This document shows, piece after piece, positions 44,721 to 53,358 of a DNA stretch of 64,000 nt. The translations under genes were made by a program, and so were the position numbers. Position 1 is the first letter of the stretch. Each line of letters begins with the position of its first letter. The notes beneath the pieces were generated by a model. That model saw only the letters and a program-made list of their open reading frames with translations. It searched no databases and was not told the origin of the DNA. The DNA is from Bradyrhizobium sp. Ce-3 (GTDB taxonomy: Bacteria; Pseudomonadota; Alphaproteobacteria; Rhizobiales; Xanthobacteraceae). The stretch lies in contig NZ_BQUV01000001.1 of assembly GCF_022835695.1 (NCBI RefSeq), forward strand, positions 248,001-312,000, read 5' to 3'.

Positions 44721-44781
44721 CATCCTTCGAGGCTCGCCCAGCGGCGCAATTGCGCCGCAAGGCTCGCACCTCGGGATGACG
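44721..44781. repeat. Palindromic repeat family A, half copy with inner perfect palindrome
   Basis: The element begins CATCCTTCGAGGCTCGC and ends CGCACCTCGGGATGACG, matching the right half of family A. It contains at 44741-44758 an 18-base perfect palindrome (GCGGCGCAATTGCGCCGC), absent from the other copies. This looks like a small insertion or local expansion. Confidence 0.75.
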
Positions 44782-44896
44782 CTCTCTCGAAGCCGTCACA
44801 CCCGCGCAACGGCGAAGCCGTTGTCGCTGGAGGTGCCGTAGCGCAGCGGAGGCCTCGAAATGCGACGGCGGGCCGCGCTCCGCTCACCCCACGAAG

Positions 44897-45799
44897 CTAC
44901 CCCCGGATCAGCGCCTGCAGCTCCTGATCCAGCGCCGTGCGAAACACCTCGATCGGCCGCGCCAGACGACCGGCGGGCGGACGGTGCACGATCCAGGCGC
45001 GCACTGCGGGATTGAAATCCGCGATCTTCACCGTCTTGAGCCTATTGCGGATCGGGCTTCGCTTCAGCGCCACCGGCGTGACGAGGCCGATGCCGAGGCC
45101 GCGCGCCACCAGCGACAGCCGCAGCTCGCTGTCGAGCGCCTCGACCGCGATGTTGAACGGCAAATGCGCCGCATCGAAATGGCGCTTCAGCGTCTGGCGG
45201 AAGCCGCAGCCGTCCTGGTTGATCACCCATCCGGTCCGCGACAGCCATTCGAGGTCGACGAATTTCGGCGTCTTCATGTCGCGTGCGACGACGAACACCA
45301 CCGGCTGCGCGCCGAGATCGTCGCCGGCGAGATCGTCCGGCGGCGCCGTGCCGTCGGGCAGGCAGATCGCCGCGGCGTCGAGCTCGTTGCGGCTGACCCG
45401 CTCCATGTGGTTCGGCGACCAACCCGACACGACGCGCACCGCGAGCGCGGGAAATTCGCCGCGCACGGCGTCGAGCGGACCGGTGAGCCCGGCCTCCGAC
45501 AAAAACGGCGTCAGGCCAAGCCTGAACTCGCCGCGCACCACGCCGTCGCTGGCGACGCCTGACTTGAGGTCGTCGAGCATGCGCAGCAGGCGGCGGCCCT
45601 GCTCATAAGCCTCGATGCCCGCGGCGGTTGGTTTCAGCGGCTTCGAGAGCCGGTCGAGCAGCTGCGCGCCCAGCATCTCCTCGAGATTCTGGATCCGCCG
45701 CGTCACGCCGGGCTGGGTCAGGTTCAGCCGCACTGAGGCCGCGACGATCGATCCGGTGTCCACCACGGCGACGAACGCCACAAGGTCATGGGTATTCAT
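44897..45799 (-). CDS. LysR-family transcriptional regulator
   Basis: The 300-residue protein has a typical LysR HTH (NTHDLVAFVAVVDTGSIVAA, LNLTQPGVTRRIQNLEEML) followed by GAQLLDRLSKPLKPTAAG and the two-lobed co-inducer domain. LysR proteins bind divergent promoters as tetramers and respond to small ligands. It is divergent from the MFS transporter at 45893, with a 93-base AT-rich gap, so the transporter is the likely target. GCATATT occurs twice in the gap (around 45813 and 45839), which may be part of its binding site. Confidence 0.93.
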   Translation of the reverse strand: MNTHDLVAFVAVVDTGSIVAASVRLNLTQPGVTRRIQNLEEMLGAQLLDRLSKPLKPTAAGIEAYEQGRRLLRMLDDLKSGVASDGVVRGEFRLGLTPFLSEAGLTGPLDAVRGEFPALAVRVVSGWSPNHMERVSRNELDAAAICLPDGTAPPDDLAGDDLGAQPVVFVVARDMKTPKFVDLEWLSRTGWVINQDGCGFRQTLKRHFDAAHLPFNIAVEALDSELRLSLVARGLGIGLVTPVALKRSPIRNRLKTVKIADFNPAVRAWIVHRPPAGRLARPIEVFRTALDQELQALIRG

Positions 45800-45892
45800 A
45801 ACAATCTCGCATATTCTTCATTATCTTATTTGAATTGTAGCATATTAGCCCGATCCCCTAAAGGGCGCCTCGCCACTCCCTCGCGAGGTCCC

Positions 45893-47110
45893 ATGACGAT
45901 TTCCGAAGCCACCAAGCTCTCCCCGGCACGCCCCGTCTCCGTCCGTCCCCTGATCTGGATCGGCGCCATCACCACCGGCACCGTCGTCACCAACCTGTTC
46001 GCACCGCAAATCCTGGTCGGCCTGATGGGCCGCTCGCTCGACATGACCGCGCTGCAGGCCGGGCTGATCTCGACGCTGACCCTGCTCGGCTACGCGCTCG
46101 GGCTGCTGTTGCTGGTGCCGCTGGTCGACCTCGTCGAGAACAAGCGGCTGATCCTGCGCACGCTGGCCTGCGCCATCGTCGCGGCGATCGGCACCGCGAT
46201 GGCACCGACACCGCTGATGCTGCTGGCTGCCACCTTTATCCTCGGCGCCTCGTGCGCCGCGATCCAGATGGTGGTGCCGCTGGTGGCCTCCATGGTCCCG
46301 CCGGAACGCCGGGGACAAGCGATCGGCGACGTCATGAGCGGCCTGATGATTGGCATCCTGCTGTCGCGGCCGATGGCGAGCCTGATCGCCGACAGCTGGA
46401 ACTGGCGCGGCTACTACCTCACCTCGGCCGTGCTGATGACGGTGCTCGCCGCCGCGCTGGCACGCACTCTGCCGACGCTGCAGCCGACGGCGAAGGTCAG
46501 CTACGGCGCCCTGCTGCGCTCATTCCCAAAGCTGCTGCGCGAGGAGCCGGTGCTGCGCGTCCGCGCCTGGACCGCGGCGCTGGTGATGGCATCGTTCACC
46601 GCGTTCTGGGCCGCCATCGCGCTGCGGCTGCCGGATGCGCCGTTCAAGCTCGATGCCAAGGGGATCGCGCTGTTCGCGCTGATCGGTGTCGCCGGCGCGG
46701 CGGCGACGCCGATCGCAGGGCGCTGGGGCGACAGGGGTTTTGCGCGGCCGTTGCTGATCATCTCGCACCTTCTCATTGCCGGCGCGCTCGCGCTGTGCGC
46801 CTGGGCCGGCGCGATCGAATCGCGGGTCGCGGCCCTGTCGATGCTTGGCGTCGGCGCCGTGTTGCTCGATTTCGGCATCACCACCGACCAGACGCTCGGC
46901 CGCCGCGCCGTCAATCTGTTGCAGCCGGAGGCACGCGGCCGGATCAACGGCCTGTTCGTCGCGCTGTTCTTCATCGGCGGCGCGGTCGGTGCGGCGGCGG
47001 CGTCCGCAGCATGGAGTTATGGTGGTTGGCCCGCCGTCTGTGCGGTGGCCGCCACGTTCGGTGTGCTCGGATTCATTACCGACATCGCGACGAAAACCGG
47101 ATCGGAGTGA
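45893..47110 (+). CDS. MFS transporter, regulated by neighbouring LysR
   Basis: The start is ATG 45893 (MTISEATKLSPARPVSVRPL), after GAGGTCCC. The 405-residue protein has about 12 membrane helices, with LLVPLVDLVENKRLILRTLA in the loop between helices 2 and 3 and VPPERRGQAIGDVMSGLMIG in the middle. It belongs to the same broad exporter group as the MFS gene at 24469 and shares its helix patterns (SYGALLRSFPKLLREEPVLR against SSYAKLLRSTAALFAAEPVL). It is probably a proton-driven exporter of small aromatic or drug-like compounds. The divergent LysR regulator supports inducible export. Confidence 0.9.
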   Translation: MTISEATKLSPARPVSVRPLIWIGAITTGTVVTNLFAPQILVGLMGRSLDMTALQAGLISTLTLLGYALGLLLLVPLVDLVENKRLILRTLACAIVAAIGTAMAPTPLMLLAATFILGASCAAIQMVVPLVASMVPPERRGQAIGDVMSGLMIGILLSRPMASLIADSWNWRGYYLTSAVLMTVLAAALARTLPTLQPTAKVSYGALLRSFPKLLREEPVLRVRAWTAALVMASFTAFWAAIALRLPDAPFKLDAKGIALFALIGVAGAAATPIAGRWGDRGFARPLLIISHLLIAGALALCAWAGAIESRVAALSMLGVGAVLLDFGITTDQTLGRRAVNLLQPEARGRINGLFVALFFIGGAVGAAAASAAWSYGGWPAVCAVAATFGVLGFITDIATKTGSE

Positions 47111-47123
47111 GGCACCGCGAATT

Positions 47124-47207
47124 GGTAGGATGGGTGGAGCGCAGCGATACCCATCCTCTCGCGGCGGCGACAAGAAAATTGATGGGTATCGCTGCGCTCC
47201 ACCCTAC
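47124..47207. repeat. Palindromic repeat family F
   Basis: The 84-base element starts GGTAGGATGGGTGGAGCGCA and ends GCGCTCCACCCTAC, with GCGATACCCATC and its complement GATGGGTATCGC inside. It lies between the convergent MFS and flavoprotein genes. The flavoprotein stop codon overlaps its last four bases. A short partial relative may be at 58824-58859. Confidence 0.85.
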
Positions 47208-48436
47208 GAATTAAGCCAGTTCAACGCCCCCTTGCCAGCGGCGACGCCCGTCGCAAACGAGGCCTGCAACAGATAGCCGCCGGTGGGGGATTCCCAGTCC
47301 AGCATCTCGCCGGCGGCGAAGACACCGGGCAATTTGCGCAGCATGTAATGCGCATCGAGTTCGCTGAACGCAATCCCGCCGGCGCTTGAGATCGCGCGAT
47401 CGATCGGCGCGACGCCCGTGAGTTGCACCGGAATCGCATTGATCAGCTGTGCGAGCTCTGCCGACGAGAGCGATGCCAGCGGCCGTCCGGACGCAATCGC
47501 TGTCTCCTGCATCAGGCCGATCCCGACGGGAGAGAGTTGCGCCGCCTTGCGCAGGAAGTTCGCGAAGGACTGCTTGCCACGCGTCCCGGACAAGCGGGTG
47601 GTCAGCGCGGCGGCGGCGAGGTCCGGACGCAGCGCGATCGTCAGCGTCGCCTGCCCGATACCCAGCACCGCCTCGCGCAATTCCGCCGACAGCGCATAGA
47701 TCGCGCCGCCTTCGATGCCGGTCCGGGTGACGACCGCCTCGCCGCGCACCGTATGCCGGCCCATCGTGAGCGCGACGCCCTTGAGCGGCTGGCCCTCGAA
47801 GCGATCGCGAAAGATATTCGACCAGGCGACCGTAAAGCCGGAATTGGCCGGCCGTATCGGTGCGATGGCGATGCCCTTCGCCGCGACGGTCACTGTCCAC
47901 GCCCCGTCGGAGCCGAGCCGCGGCCAGCTTGCGCCGCCAAGTGCAAGCACCGACGCGTCGGCATTGACCACGCGCGGACCATCCGGTGTCGCAAACAACA
48001 GCCCGCCGCTGCCGTCCCACCCAATCCAGCGATGCCGGAATGCAAACCGTACGCCCGCGGCATCGAGCCGCCGCAGCCAGGCGCGCAGCAGTGGCGATGC
48101 CTTGAATGTCTTGGGAAACACGCGGCCGCTGGTGCCGATGAAGGTCGGCTGCCCCAGCGCCGCGCTCCAGGCGCGCAGGGCGTCGGGCGGAAACGACCCG
48201 ACTGCGGCCTCCAGATGCGGCATCGCCTCGCGATAGCGCCCGAGGAAATCCGGCAGCGGTTCGGAGTGGGTCAGATTGAGCCCGCCACGGCCCGCCATCA
48301 GGAACTTGCGGCCGGCCGACGGCATCGCGTCGTAGACGGTGACGGCAGCGCCACCCTGCGCGAGCACTTCGGCCGCCATCAGGCCGGCAGGTCCGGCTCC
48401 GATGACGGCGACGTGGCTGGCGGAGGGTGATGACAT
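47204..48436 (-). CDS. TIGR03862/HI0933-like flavoprotein
   Basis: The start is ATG 48436 (MSSPSASHVAVIGAGPAGLM); the frame is open far upstream, but those codons lie antisense to, or outside, the gene at 48622. The 410-residue protein has the N-terminal FAD motif VAVIGAGPAGLMAAEVLAQG, the SGRKFLMAGRGGLNLTHSE signature of HI0933-like proteins, and a C-terminal second FAD segment GVFAAGEMLDWESPTGGYLL. Such proteins are predicted oxidoreductases related to BaiN; the substrate is not known. It stands alone, flanked by palindromic repeats of families F and C. Confidence 0.92.
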   Translation of the reverse strand: MSSPSASHVAVIGAGPAGLMAAEVLAQGGAAVTVYDAMPSAGRKFLMAGRGGLNLTHSEPLPDFLGRYREAMPHLEAAVGSFPPDALRAWSAALGQPTFIGTSGRVFPKTFKASPLLRAWLRRLDAAGVRFAFRHRWIGWDGSGGLLFATPDGPRVVNADASVLALGGASWPRLGSDGAWTVTVAAKGIAIAPIRPANSGFTVAWSNIFRDRFEGQPLKGVALTMGRHTVRGEAVVTRTGIEGGAIYALSAELREAVLGIGQATLTIALRPDLAAAALTTRLSGTRGKQSFANFLRKAAQLSPVGIGLMQETAIASGRPLASLSSAELAQLINAIPVQLTGVAPIDRAISSAGGIAFSELDAHYMLRKLPGVFAAGEMLDWESPTGGYLLQASFATGVAAGKGALNWLNS

Positions 48437-48475
48437 GGCGTGAGTGTAGGCCCAGCTCGGCGCCACAACAAAAGG

Positions 48476-48619
48476 TGTCATTCCGGGATGCGCCGTAAGG
48501 CGCAGACCACAGATGCGCGATTGCGCATCGGGGAATCCATGCTCACGATGGTGGTTATGGATTCTCTGGCGTGCAATTGCACGCCAAAGCTCGTCGCTAC
48601 GCGCCGCCCCGGAATGACG
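48476..48619. repeat. Palindromic repeat family C, copy 2 (extended)
   Basis: The 144-base element starts TGTCATTCCGGGATGCGCCG and ends GCCCCGGAATGACGG, longer than the copy at 30817-30919. It contains further hairpins, such as ATGCGCGATTGCGCAT and GGCGTGCAATTGCACGCC. It ends two bases before the stop codon of the SDR gene on the plus-strand map. Confidence 0.85.
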
Positions 48620-48621
48620 GC

Positions 48622-49539
48622 TTAAAGCTTGATCCCCGCCCGCGCGGCGGCCTGGGCGACGTACTTCTGCGTCTGCTCGAACGCGCCCTGCAACGCCTTC
48701 GCGGTCGACATGTCGCTGATCGCATTGAAATGCGCGGCAACGCCATCCGGGGTCCATTCCGACTGCGGCAGGTTGACGCCTTCGGTCTCCAGCACGCGGA
48801 TCACCGCGAACGAGCCGGCGCCGGCACCCATGATGGTGCGGGTCGGCGCATCCTCCGAGAGCAGGAATTCGACCGCCGGCGTGATCGCCTCCGGCTTCAT
48901 CAGGGCCAGCGCCTGCGGCGGCAACAGCTCCTCGGTCATGCGGGTCGCAGCCGTCGGCGAGATGGTGTTGACCTTGATGTTGTTCTTGCGGCCCTCCTCG
49001 GCGAGCACGTTCATCAGGCCGACCATGCCGGCTTTCGCCGCACCGTAATTGCCCTGGCCGAAATTGCCGAACAGGCCGGACGACGAAGTGGTCAGCACAA
49101 TGCGGCCGTAATTGCGCTCGCGCATGCCGGCCCACACCGCCTTGCAGCAGTAGAAGGTGCCGGTGAGATGCACGTCGAGCACCTTGGCCCAGTCGGCGAC
49201 TTCCATCTTGGCAAACGACTTGTCGCGCAGGATGCCGGCATTGGCGCAGAGCAGATCGACGCTGCCCCATTCCTTGGTGGCGCGCTCGACCATCGCGGTG
49301 ACCTGCTCGAAATTCGAGACGTCAGCGCCGTCGGCCATCGCGGTGCCGCCGGCCTTGCGGATCTCCTCGACCACGGTCTCGGCCGGCGACAGCGAACCGC
49401 CGGTGCCGTCGCGCGCGCCGCCGAAATCGTTGACCACGACCTTGGCGCCACGGCTGGCCAGCCCCAGCGCATGCGCCCGCCCAAGACCGTTGCCCGCGCC
49501 GGTGACGATTGCGACGCGTCCGTCAAACCTGATTGCCAT
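48622..49539 (-). CDS. Short-chain dehydrogenase, probable 3-hydroxyacyl-CoA dehydrogenase type
   Basis: The start is ATG 49539 (MAIRFDGRVAIVTGAGNGLG). The 305-residue protein is longer than a standard SDR and resembles the dehydrogenase domain of peroxisomal multifunctional enzyme 2: TGAGNGLGRAHALGLASRGA, VVNDFGGARDGTGGSLSPAE, CANAGILRD, TTSSSGLFGNFGQGNYGAAK with Ser, Tyr and Lys. A C-terminal 60-residue extension ends in AARAGIKL. It probably oxidises a 3-hydroxyacyl-CoA with NAD+. The next genes on this strand are a MaoC-type hydratase and an acyl-CoA synthetase, a plausible fatty-acid set, although a repeat lies between. Confidence 0.9.
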   Translation of the reverse strand: MAIRFDGRVAIVTGAGNGLGRAHALGLASRGAKVVVNDFGGARDGTGGSLSPAETVVEEIRKAGGTAMADGADVSNFEQVTAMVERATKEWGSVDLLCANAGILRDKSFAKMEVADWAKVLDVHLTGTFYCCKAVWAGMRERNYGRIVLTTSSSGLFGNFGQGNYGAAKAGMVGLMNVLAEEGRKNNIKVNTISPTAATRMTEELLPPQALALMKPEAITPAVEFLLSEDAPTRTIMGAGAGSFAVIRVLETEGVNLPQSEWTPDGVAAHFNAISDMSTAKALQGAFEQTQKYVAQAAARAGIKL

Positions 49540-49557
49540 GTCGTAAATTCCTGTTCT

Positions 49558-49703
49558 TCCCTTCCCCCTTGTGGAAGAAGGTGGCGCGCAAGCGCGCCGG
49601 ATGAGGGGTTCTCTCCACAGATGAGCGCGTGGAGAGATACCCTCACCCGGCTTCATCTCGCTCCGCTCGATTTCGCCGCCCTCTCCCACAAGGGGAGAGG
49701 GTG
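49558..49703. repeat. Palindromic repeat family G, copy 2
   Basis: The 146-base region starts TTCCCTTCCCCCTTGTGG and ends CCACAAGGGGAGAGGG. It contains GGCGCGCAAGCGCGCC, a CTCTCCAC/GTGGAGAG pair and a CCTCACCCGG stretch as in the copy at 36335-36535. A degenerate fragment (GGCCGGGTCAAGTCCGGC) follows near 49753. Confidence 0.72.
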
Positions 49704-49798
49704 CACGCCCGAGCGGCATGAAAAGGTTGGGGACTTTTGAGCAGCGATGGGTGGCCGGGTCAAGTCCGGCTACAAGCGGTCATGACGGCCGCCGGGCG

Positions 49799-49945
49799 CT
49801 AGACGTCAGGGGTCATCGACCCACATGGCTTCAGGCTCTTGATCAGATGCCCGTTCCAGCACTCGTGATGTTCCTGGGCGTGGCTAATCAAGCCAATCAC
49901 GAGCAAAGCGACTACGACAAGTCCGGCGACGAAGTTCTGCACCAT
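49799..49945 (-). CDS. Small single-span membrane protein (48 residues)
   Basis: From ATG 49945, with GGGAG eight bases upstream, a 48-residue product begins MVQNFVAGLVVVALLVIGLI and has one membrane helix, followed by a polar tail with three histidines and two cysteines (HAQEHHECWNGH; KPCGSM). The His/Cys-rich tail could bind a metal or heme, which is inference. If it is not a gene, 49540-50085 holds only repeats. The frame is open for 16 codons upstream, but only this start has a ribosome site. No other evidence is available. Confidence 0.42.
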   Translation of the reverse strand: MVQNFVAGLVVVALLVIGLISHAQEHHECWNGHLIKSLKPCGSMTPDV

Positions 49946-50085
49946 GGCTGCCACTCCCGGGACCGCACCGCCTAAGGCCAGCATGATGGACACCGGGGAT
50001 CAGAGCCGTCAATGGACTACTTGGATTAGCCGGGCTCGCTCCACCTCTCCTGCGTGCGGGAAAGGTGGAGCTACTCAACCATTGC

Positions 50086-50565
50086 TCAGCTGAAATAGAT
50101 CAGGCCGAGCCAGTCGGCGACCAGCGCAGGCTTTTCCTCGCCCTCGATCTCGACCGTGACGTTGGTGCGCGACAGCAGCTCCTTCGGCTTGCGCAGCGTA
50201 GCTTCCGCCAGCACGAAGCGGCCGCGCACGCGTTTGCCCGAGCGCACCGGCGAGATGAAGCGCAGCTTGTCGAAGCCGTAGTTGACGCCCATTGCGGTGC
50301 CTTCGAGCACCGGCATCACCTCGTAGGACATGATCGACAGCAGCGACATCGTGAGGAAGCCATGGGCGATCGTGGTGCCGAACGCGGTTTCCTGCTTCGC
50401 CCGCTCGGGATCGACGTGGATGAACTGGTGATCCTCGATCACGTCGGCATAGGTGTCGATGCGGCCCTGATCCAGCAGGTGCCACGAGGACACGCCGATC
50501 TCCTTGCCGACCATGCCCTGGTAGGTTTCCAGCGACACCGGCGGCTTCTTCCAGACTTCGTTCAT
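50086..50565 (-). CDS. MaoC-family (R)-specific enoyl-CoA hydratase
   Basis: The 159-residue single hotdog protein begins MNEVWKKPPVSLETYQGMVG. It carries the MaoC hydratase motif: RIDTYADVIEDHQFIHVDPE with the catalytic Asp and His, followed by FGTTIAHGFLTMSLL. These enzymes hydrate trans-2-enoyl-CoA to (R)-3-hydroxyacyl-CoA. It starts 13 bases after the stop of the acyl-CoA synthetase on the same strand. Together with the SDR at 48622 it forms a plausible activation, hydration and oxidation set. Confidence 0.92.
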   Translation of the reverse strand: MNEVWKKPPVSLETYQGMVGKEIGVSSWHLLDQGRIDTYADVIEDHQFIHVDPERAKQETAFGTTIAHGFLTMSLLSIMSYEVMPVLEGTAMGVNYGFDKLRFISPVRSGKRVRGRFVLAEATLRKPKELLSRTNVTVEIEGEEKPALVADWLGLIYFS

Positions 50566-50578
50566 TGGCTAACCTCTG

Positions 50579-52303
50579 CTAACCGGAGGTCCGCACCTTC
50601 TGCAGCTCCGGAAATTCTTCCTCGCGGAACTCGGCCCCGCGCAACGCATCGCTGCGATTATCTTCATGTTCGAGCCGGCGCAACTGCACGCGGCGGATTT
50701 TTCCGGAGATCGTCTTCGGCAGTTCGGTGACCAGCTCGATCTTGCGGATGCGCTTGAACGGCGCCAGGCGGGCATGCAGGTGCTGGAAGATCGACAGCGC
50801 CGTCTCCGGCGTGCGCTCGACCCCGGACACCAGCAGCACATAGGCCTTGGGGATCGCCAGCCGGATCGGGTCCGGGCTCGGCACCACGGCGGCTTCCGCC
50901 ACCGCGTCATGCTCGAGCAGCACGCTCTCCAGCTCGAACGGCGAGATGCGGTAGTCGGAGGATTTGAACACGTCGTCGGTGCGGCCGACGAAGGTCAGAT
51001 AGCCATCGTCATCGGTGAACACGACGTCGCCGCTGCGGTAGATCGCGCCGTCGGTGCCGATCAGCCGGCCGTCGTCGCCCTGATAGCCCTGCATCAGGCC
51101 GGCTGGCCTGTCAGCGCCGAGCAGCAAGGTCACCTCGCCTTCCTTCGCGGCCCGGCCGTCATTGTCGGTGACCTGGACCCGATAGCCCGGCAATGGCCGG
51201 CCCATCGAGCCGACCTTTACCTTCTGCCCCGGCGAGTTACCGGCGAGCGCCGTGGTCTCGGTCTGGCCGTAGCCGTCGCGGATGGTCAGGCCCCAGGCCG
51301 ATTGAACCTGATCGATGATCTCGGGATTGAGCGGCTCGCCGGCGCCGCAGACTTCGCGCAGCGAAACCTTGAAGCTTGCGAGATCTTCCTGAATGAACAT
51401 CCGCCACACCGTCGGCGGCGCGCACAGCGTGGTGACGCCGCAACGGCCGATGATCGAGAGCAGCCCTTTCGCCTCGAAGCGTGGCTGGTTGGCGATGAAG
51501 ATCGTGGCGCCGGCATTCCACGGCGCGAAGAAGCAGCTCCAGGCATGCTTGGCCCAACCGGGCGAGGAGATGTTGAGATGGATGTCGCCGGGCTGCAGGC
51601 CGATCCAGTACATGGTCGAGAGATGGCCGACCGGATAGCTGCGCTGGCTGTGCCGCACCAGTTTTGGCTTCGCCGTGGTGCCCGAGGTGAAATAGAGCAG
51701 CATCGGGTCGTCGGCCTTGGTCGGGCCGTCAGGCGTGAAGGCGTCGGATTGCTTCGCCGCATCCTCGAACGGCAGCCAGCCATCCTGCGGCTGCGCAGCA
51801 CTAACCACGATGCGCACGAGGCTGTCACTGCCGAGGCCGGCGAATTTCGCGACCTGATCCTGCGTCGCGACCACCGCCTTGGCCTTGCCGCGGTCCAGCC
51901 GGTCGCGCAATTCATCCGCGGTCAAGAGTGTGGTCGCGGGGATCACGACCACCCCGAGCTTCATCGCCGCCAGCATGGTCTCCCACAGCGGCACGACATT
52001 GCCGAGCAGCAGCAACAGATGGTCGCCGCGCTTCAGCCCCTGCCCGCGCAAGAAGTTTGCCACCTGATTGGAGCGGCGCGAAAGCTCTGCGAAAGAAAGC
52101 CTGGTCTCATTGCCGCTGGCTGCATCGACGATCCACAGCGCCGCCCTATCGCGGCTGTCGGCATTGTGCGCGAGTTCGGCGTCAAACCAGTCGAGCGCCC
52201 AGTTGAACGGCACCGGATCCGGCCAGCGGAAATCTCTCACCGCCGTGTCGTAGTCGGTGCGGTGCCTGAGCAGAAAGGCGCGTGCGTCCTGAAATGTGGT
52301 CAT
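50579..52303 (-). CDS. Acyl-CoA synthetase (AMP-forming), medium-chain/benzoate-like
   Basis: The start is ATG 52303 (MTTFQDARAFLLRHRTDYDT). The 574-residue enzyme has ANL motifs LYFTSGTTAKPKLVRHS, IRDGYGQTETTALAG, TDGAIYRSGDVVFTDDDGYL, GRTDDVFKSSDYRISPFELE and the catalytic Lys in KTISGKIRRVQLRR. The pattern FNWALDWFDAELAHN near the N-terminus is common in the acyl-CoA synthetases of the medium-chain and 2-methyl-branched acid group. It activates a carboxylic acid with ATP and CoA. It precedes the MaoC gene; the mms genes lie upstream on the same strand, behind a repeat. Confidence 0.9.
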   Translation of the reverse strand: MTTFQDARAFLLRHRTDYDTAVRDFRWPDPVPFNWALDWFDAELAHNADSRDRAALWIVDAASGNETRLSFAELSRRSNQVANFLRGQGLKRGDHLLLLLGNVVPLWETMLAAMKLGVVVIPATTLLTADELRDRLDRGKAKAVVATQDQVAKFAGLGSDSLVRIVVSAAQPQDGWLPFEDAAKQSDAFTPDGPTKADDPMLLYFTSGTTAKPKLVRHSQRSYPVGHLSTMYWIGLQPGDIHLNISSPGWAKHAWSCFFAPWNAGATIFIANQPRFEAKGLLSIIGRCGVTTLCAPPTVWRMFIQEDLASFKVSLREVCGAGEPLNPEIIDQVQSAWGLTIRDGYGQTETTALAGNSPGQKVKVGSMGRPLPGYRVQVTDNDGRAAKEGEVTLLLGADRPAGLMQGYQGDDGRLIGTDGAIYRSGDVVFTDDDGYLTFVGRTDDVFKSSDYRISPFELESVLLEHDAVAEAAVVPSPDPIRLAIPKAYVLLVSGVERTPETALSIFQHLHARLAPFKRIRKIELVTELPKTISGKIRRVQLRRLEHEDNRSDALRGAEFREEEFPELQKVRTSG

Positions 52304-52346
52304 CTTCTTCCGAGCCCGTTGATTGGCAACCAGCGTCACCGTCAAG

Positions 52347-52437
52347 CGTAGCCCGGATGGAGCGAAGCGCAATCCGGGGGCGGTCGCGCCAGTCGATAGA
52401 GCTGTTCCGGATTTCGCTGCGCTCCATCCGGGCTACG
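52347..52437. repeat. Palindromic repeat family E, copy 1
   Basis: The 91-base element starts CGTAGCCCGGATGGAGCGAA and ends GCTCCATCCGGGCTACG, with nearly complementary arms. Relatives lie at 61011-61097 and 63571-63659. Confidence 0.9.
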
Positions 52438-52445
52438 AGTGTCAG

Positions 52446-53333
52446 CTACTTCCCAGCGAGACTGCGAACGTGCTGGATAATTCCGGAAAAGTCGACCCCG
52501 CCGTGGCCCGACGCGTCGAAGGTCTTGTAGAGCTCCTGCGCGTGCTTGCCGAGCGGCGTCACCGCGCCGGCCGCGTTGGCGGCGTCCTGGGCCAGCGTCA
52601 GGTCCTTGACCATCAGGTTGGAGGCGAAACCGGGCTTGTAGTCGTTGTTGGCCGGCGAGGTCGGCACCGGGCCTGGAACCGGGCAATAGGTCGTCAGCGA
52701 CCAGCACTGCCCCGACGAGGTCGAGGCGACGTCGAACAGCGCCTGATGCGACAGGCCGAGCTTTTCGGCGAGCACGAAGGCCTCGCCGACCGCGATCATG
52801 GAGATGCCGAGGATCATGTTGTTGCAGATCTTGGCCGCCTGCCCCGCGCCGCCGGCACCGCAATGCACGATCTTCTTGCCCATGTTCGCCAGCATCGGCT
52901 GGGCCGCAGCGAAGGCGTTCGGCTCGCCGCCGCACATGAAGGTCAGCGTCGCGCCCTTGGCACCGCCGGTGCCGCCGGAAACCGGCGCATCGACCGAGGC
53001 CATGCCGTGCCTGGCAGCCAGCGCATGCGCCTGCTTGGCACTTTCGACGTCGATGGTCGAGCAATCGATGATCAGCGCGCCTTTGCTCATGGCGGGAAGC
53101 ACTTCGTTCCAGACGCCGAGCACATGCTTGCCCGCCGGCAGCATGGTGATCACGACATCGGCGCCCTTGACCGCACCGACGCCGCTCTCGGCGATCGCGG
53201 CACCGTCGCTTTTGGCTTGATCGCGGGACGCCGCGACCAGATCGAACGCGGTCACCTTGTGGCCGGCCTTGACCAGATTGGCCGCCATCGGCCCGCCCAT
53301 ATTGCCGAGCCCGATGAATGCGACGTTTGCCAT
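52446..53333 (-). CDS. mmsB: 3-hydroxyisobutyrate dehydrogenase
   Basis: The 295-residue protein begins MANVAFIGLGNMGGPMAANL, the NAD-binding motif of beta-hydroxyacid dehydrogenases. The substrate signature DAPVSGGTGGAKGATLTFM and catalytic Lys in GAGGAGQAAKICNNMI follow, with a final helix SGIIQHVRSL. It oxidises 3-hydroxyisobutyrate to methylmalonate semialdehyde in valine breakdown. It is the last gene of the operon, 25 bases after the hydrolase gene that supplies its substrate. Adjacent genes make the assignment strong. Confidence 0.94.
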   Translation of the reverse strand: MANVAFIGLGNMGGPMAANLVKAGHKVTAFDLVAASRDQAKSDGAAIAESGVGAVKGADVVITMLPAGKHVLGVWNEVLPAMSKGALIIDCSTIDVESAKQAHALAARHGMASVDAPVSGGTGGAKGATLTFMCGGEPNAFAAAQPMLANMGKKIVHCGAGGAGQAAKICNNMILGISMIAVGEAFVLAEKLGLSHQALFDVASTSSGQCWSLTTYCPVPGPVPTSPANNDYKPGFASNLMVKDLTLAQDAANAAGAVTPLGKHAQELYKTFDASGHGGVDFSGIIQHVRSLAGK

Positions 53334-53358
53334 GGTAAGTCCTCCGCTTGCGACGTTT

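Noticed and set aside
48437-49270. N-terminal extension of the flavoprotein frame (47204 gene) to 49270
   Set aside because: The FAD motif begins at residue 8 from ATG 48436; the upstream codons lie within the SDR gene in another frame.
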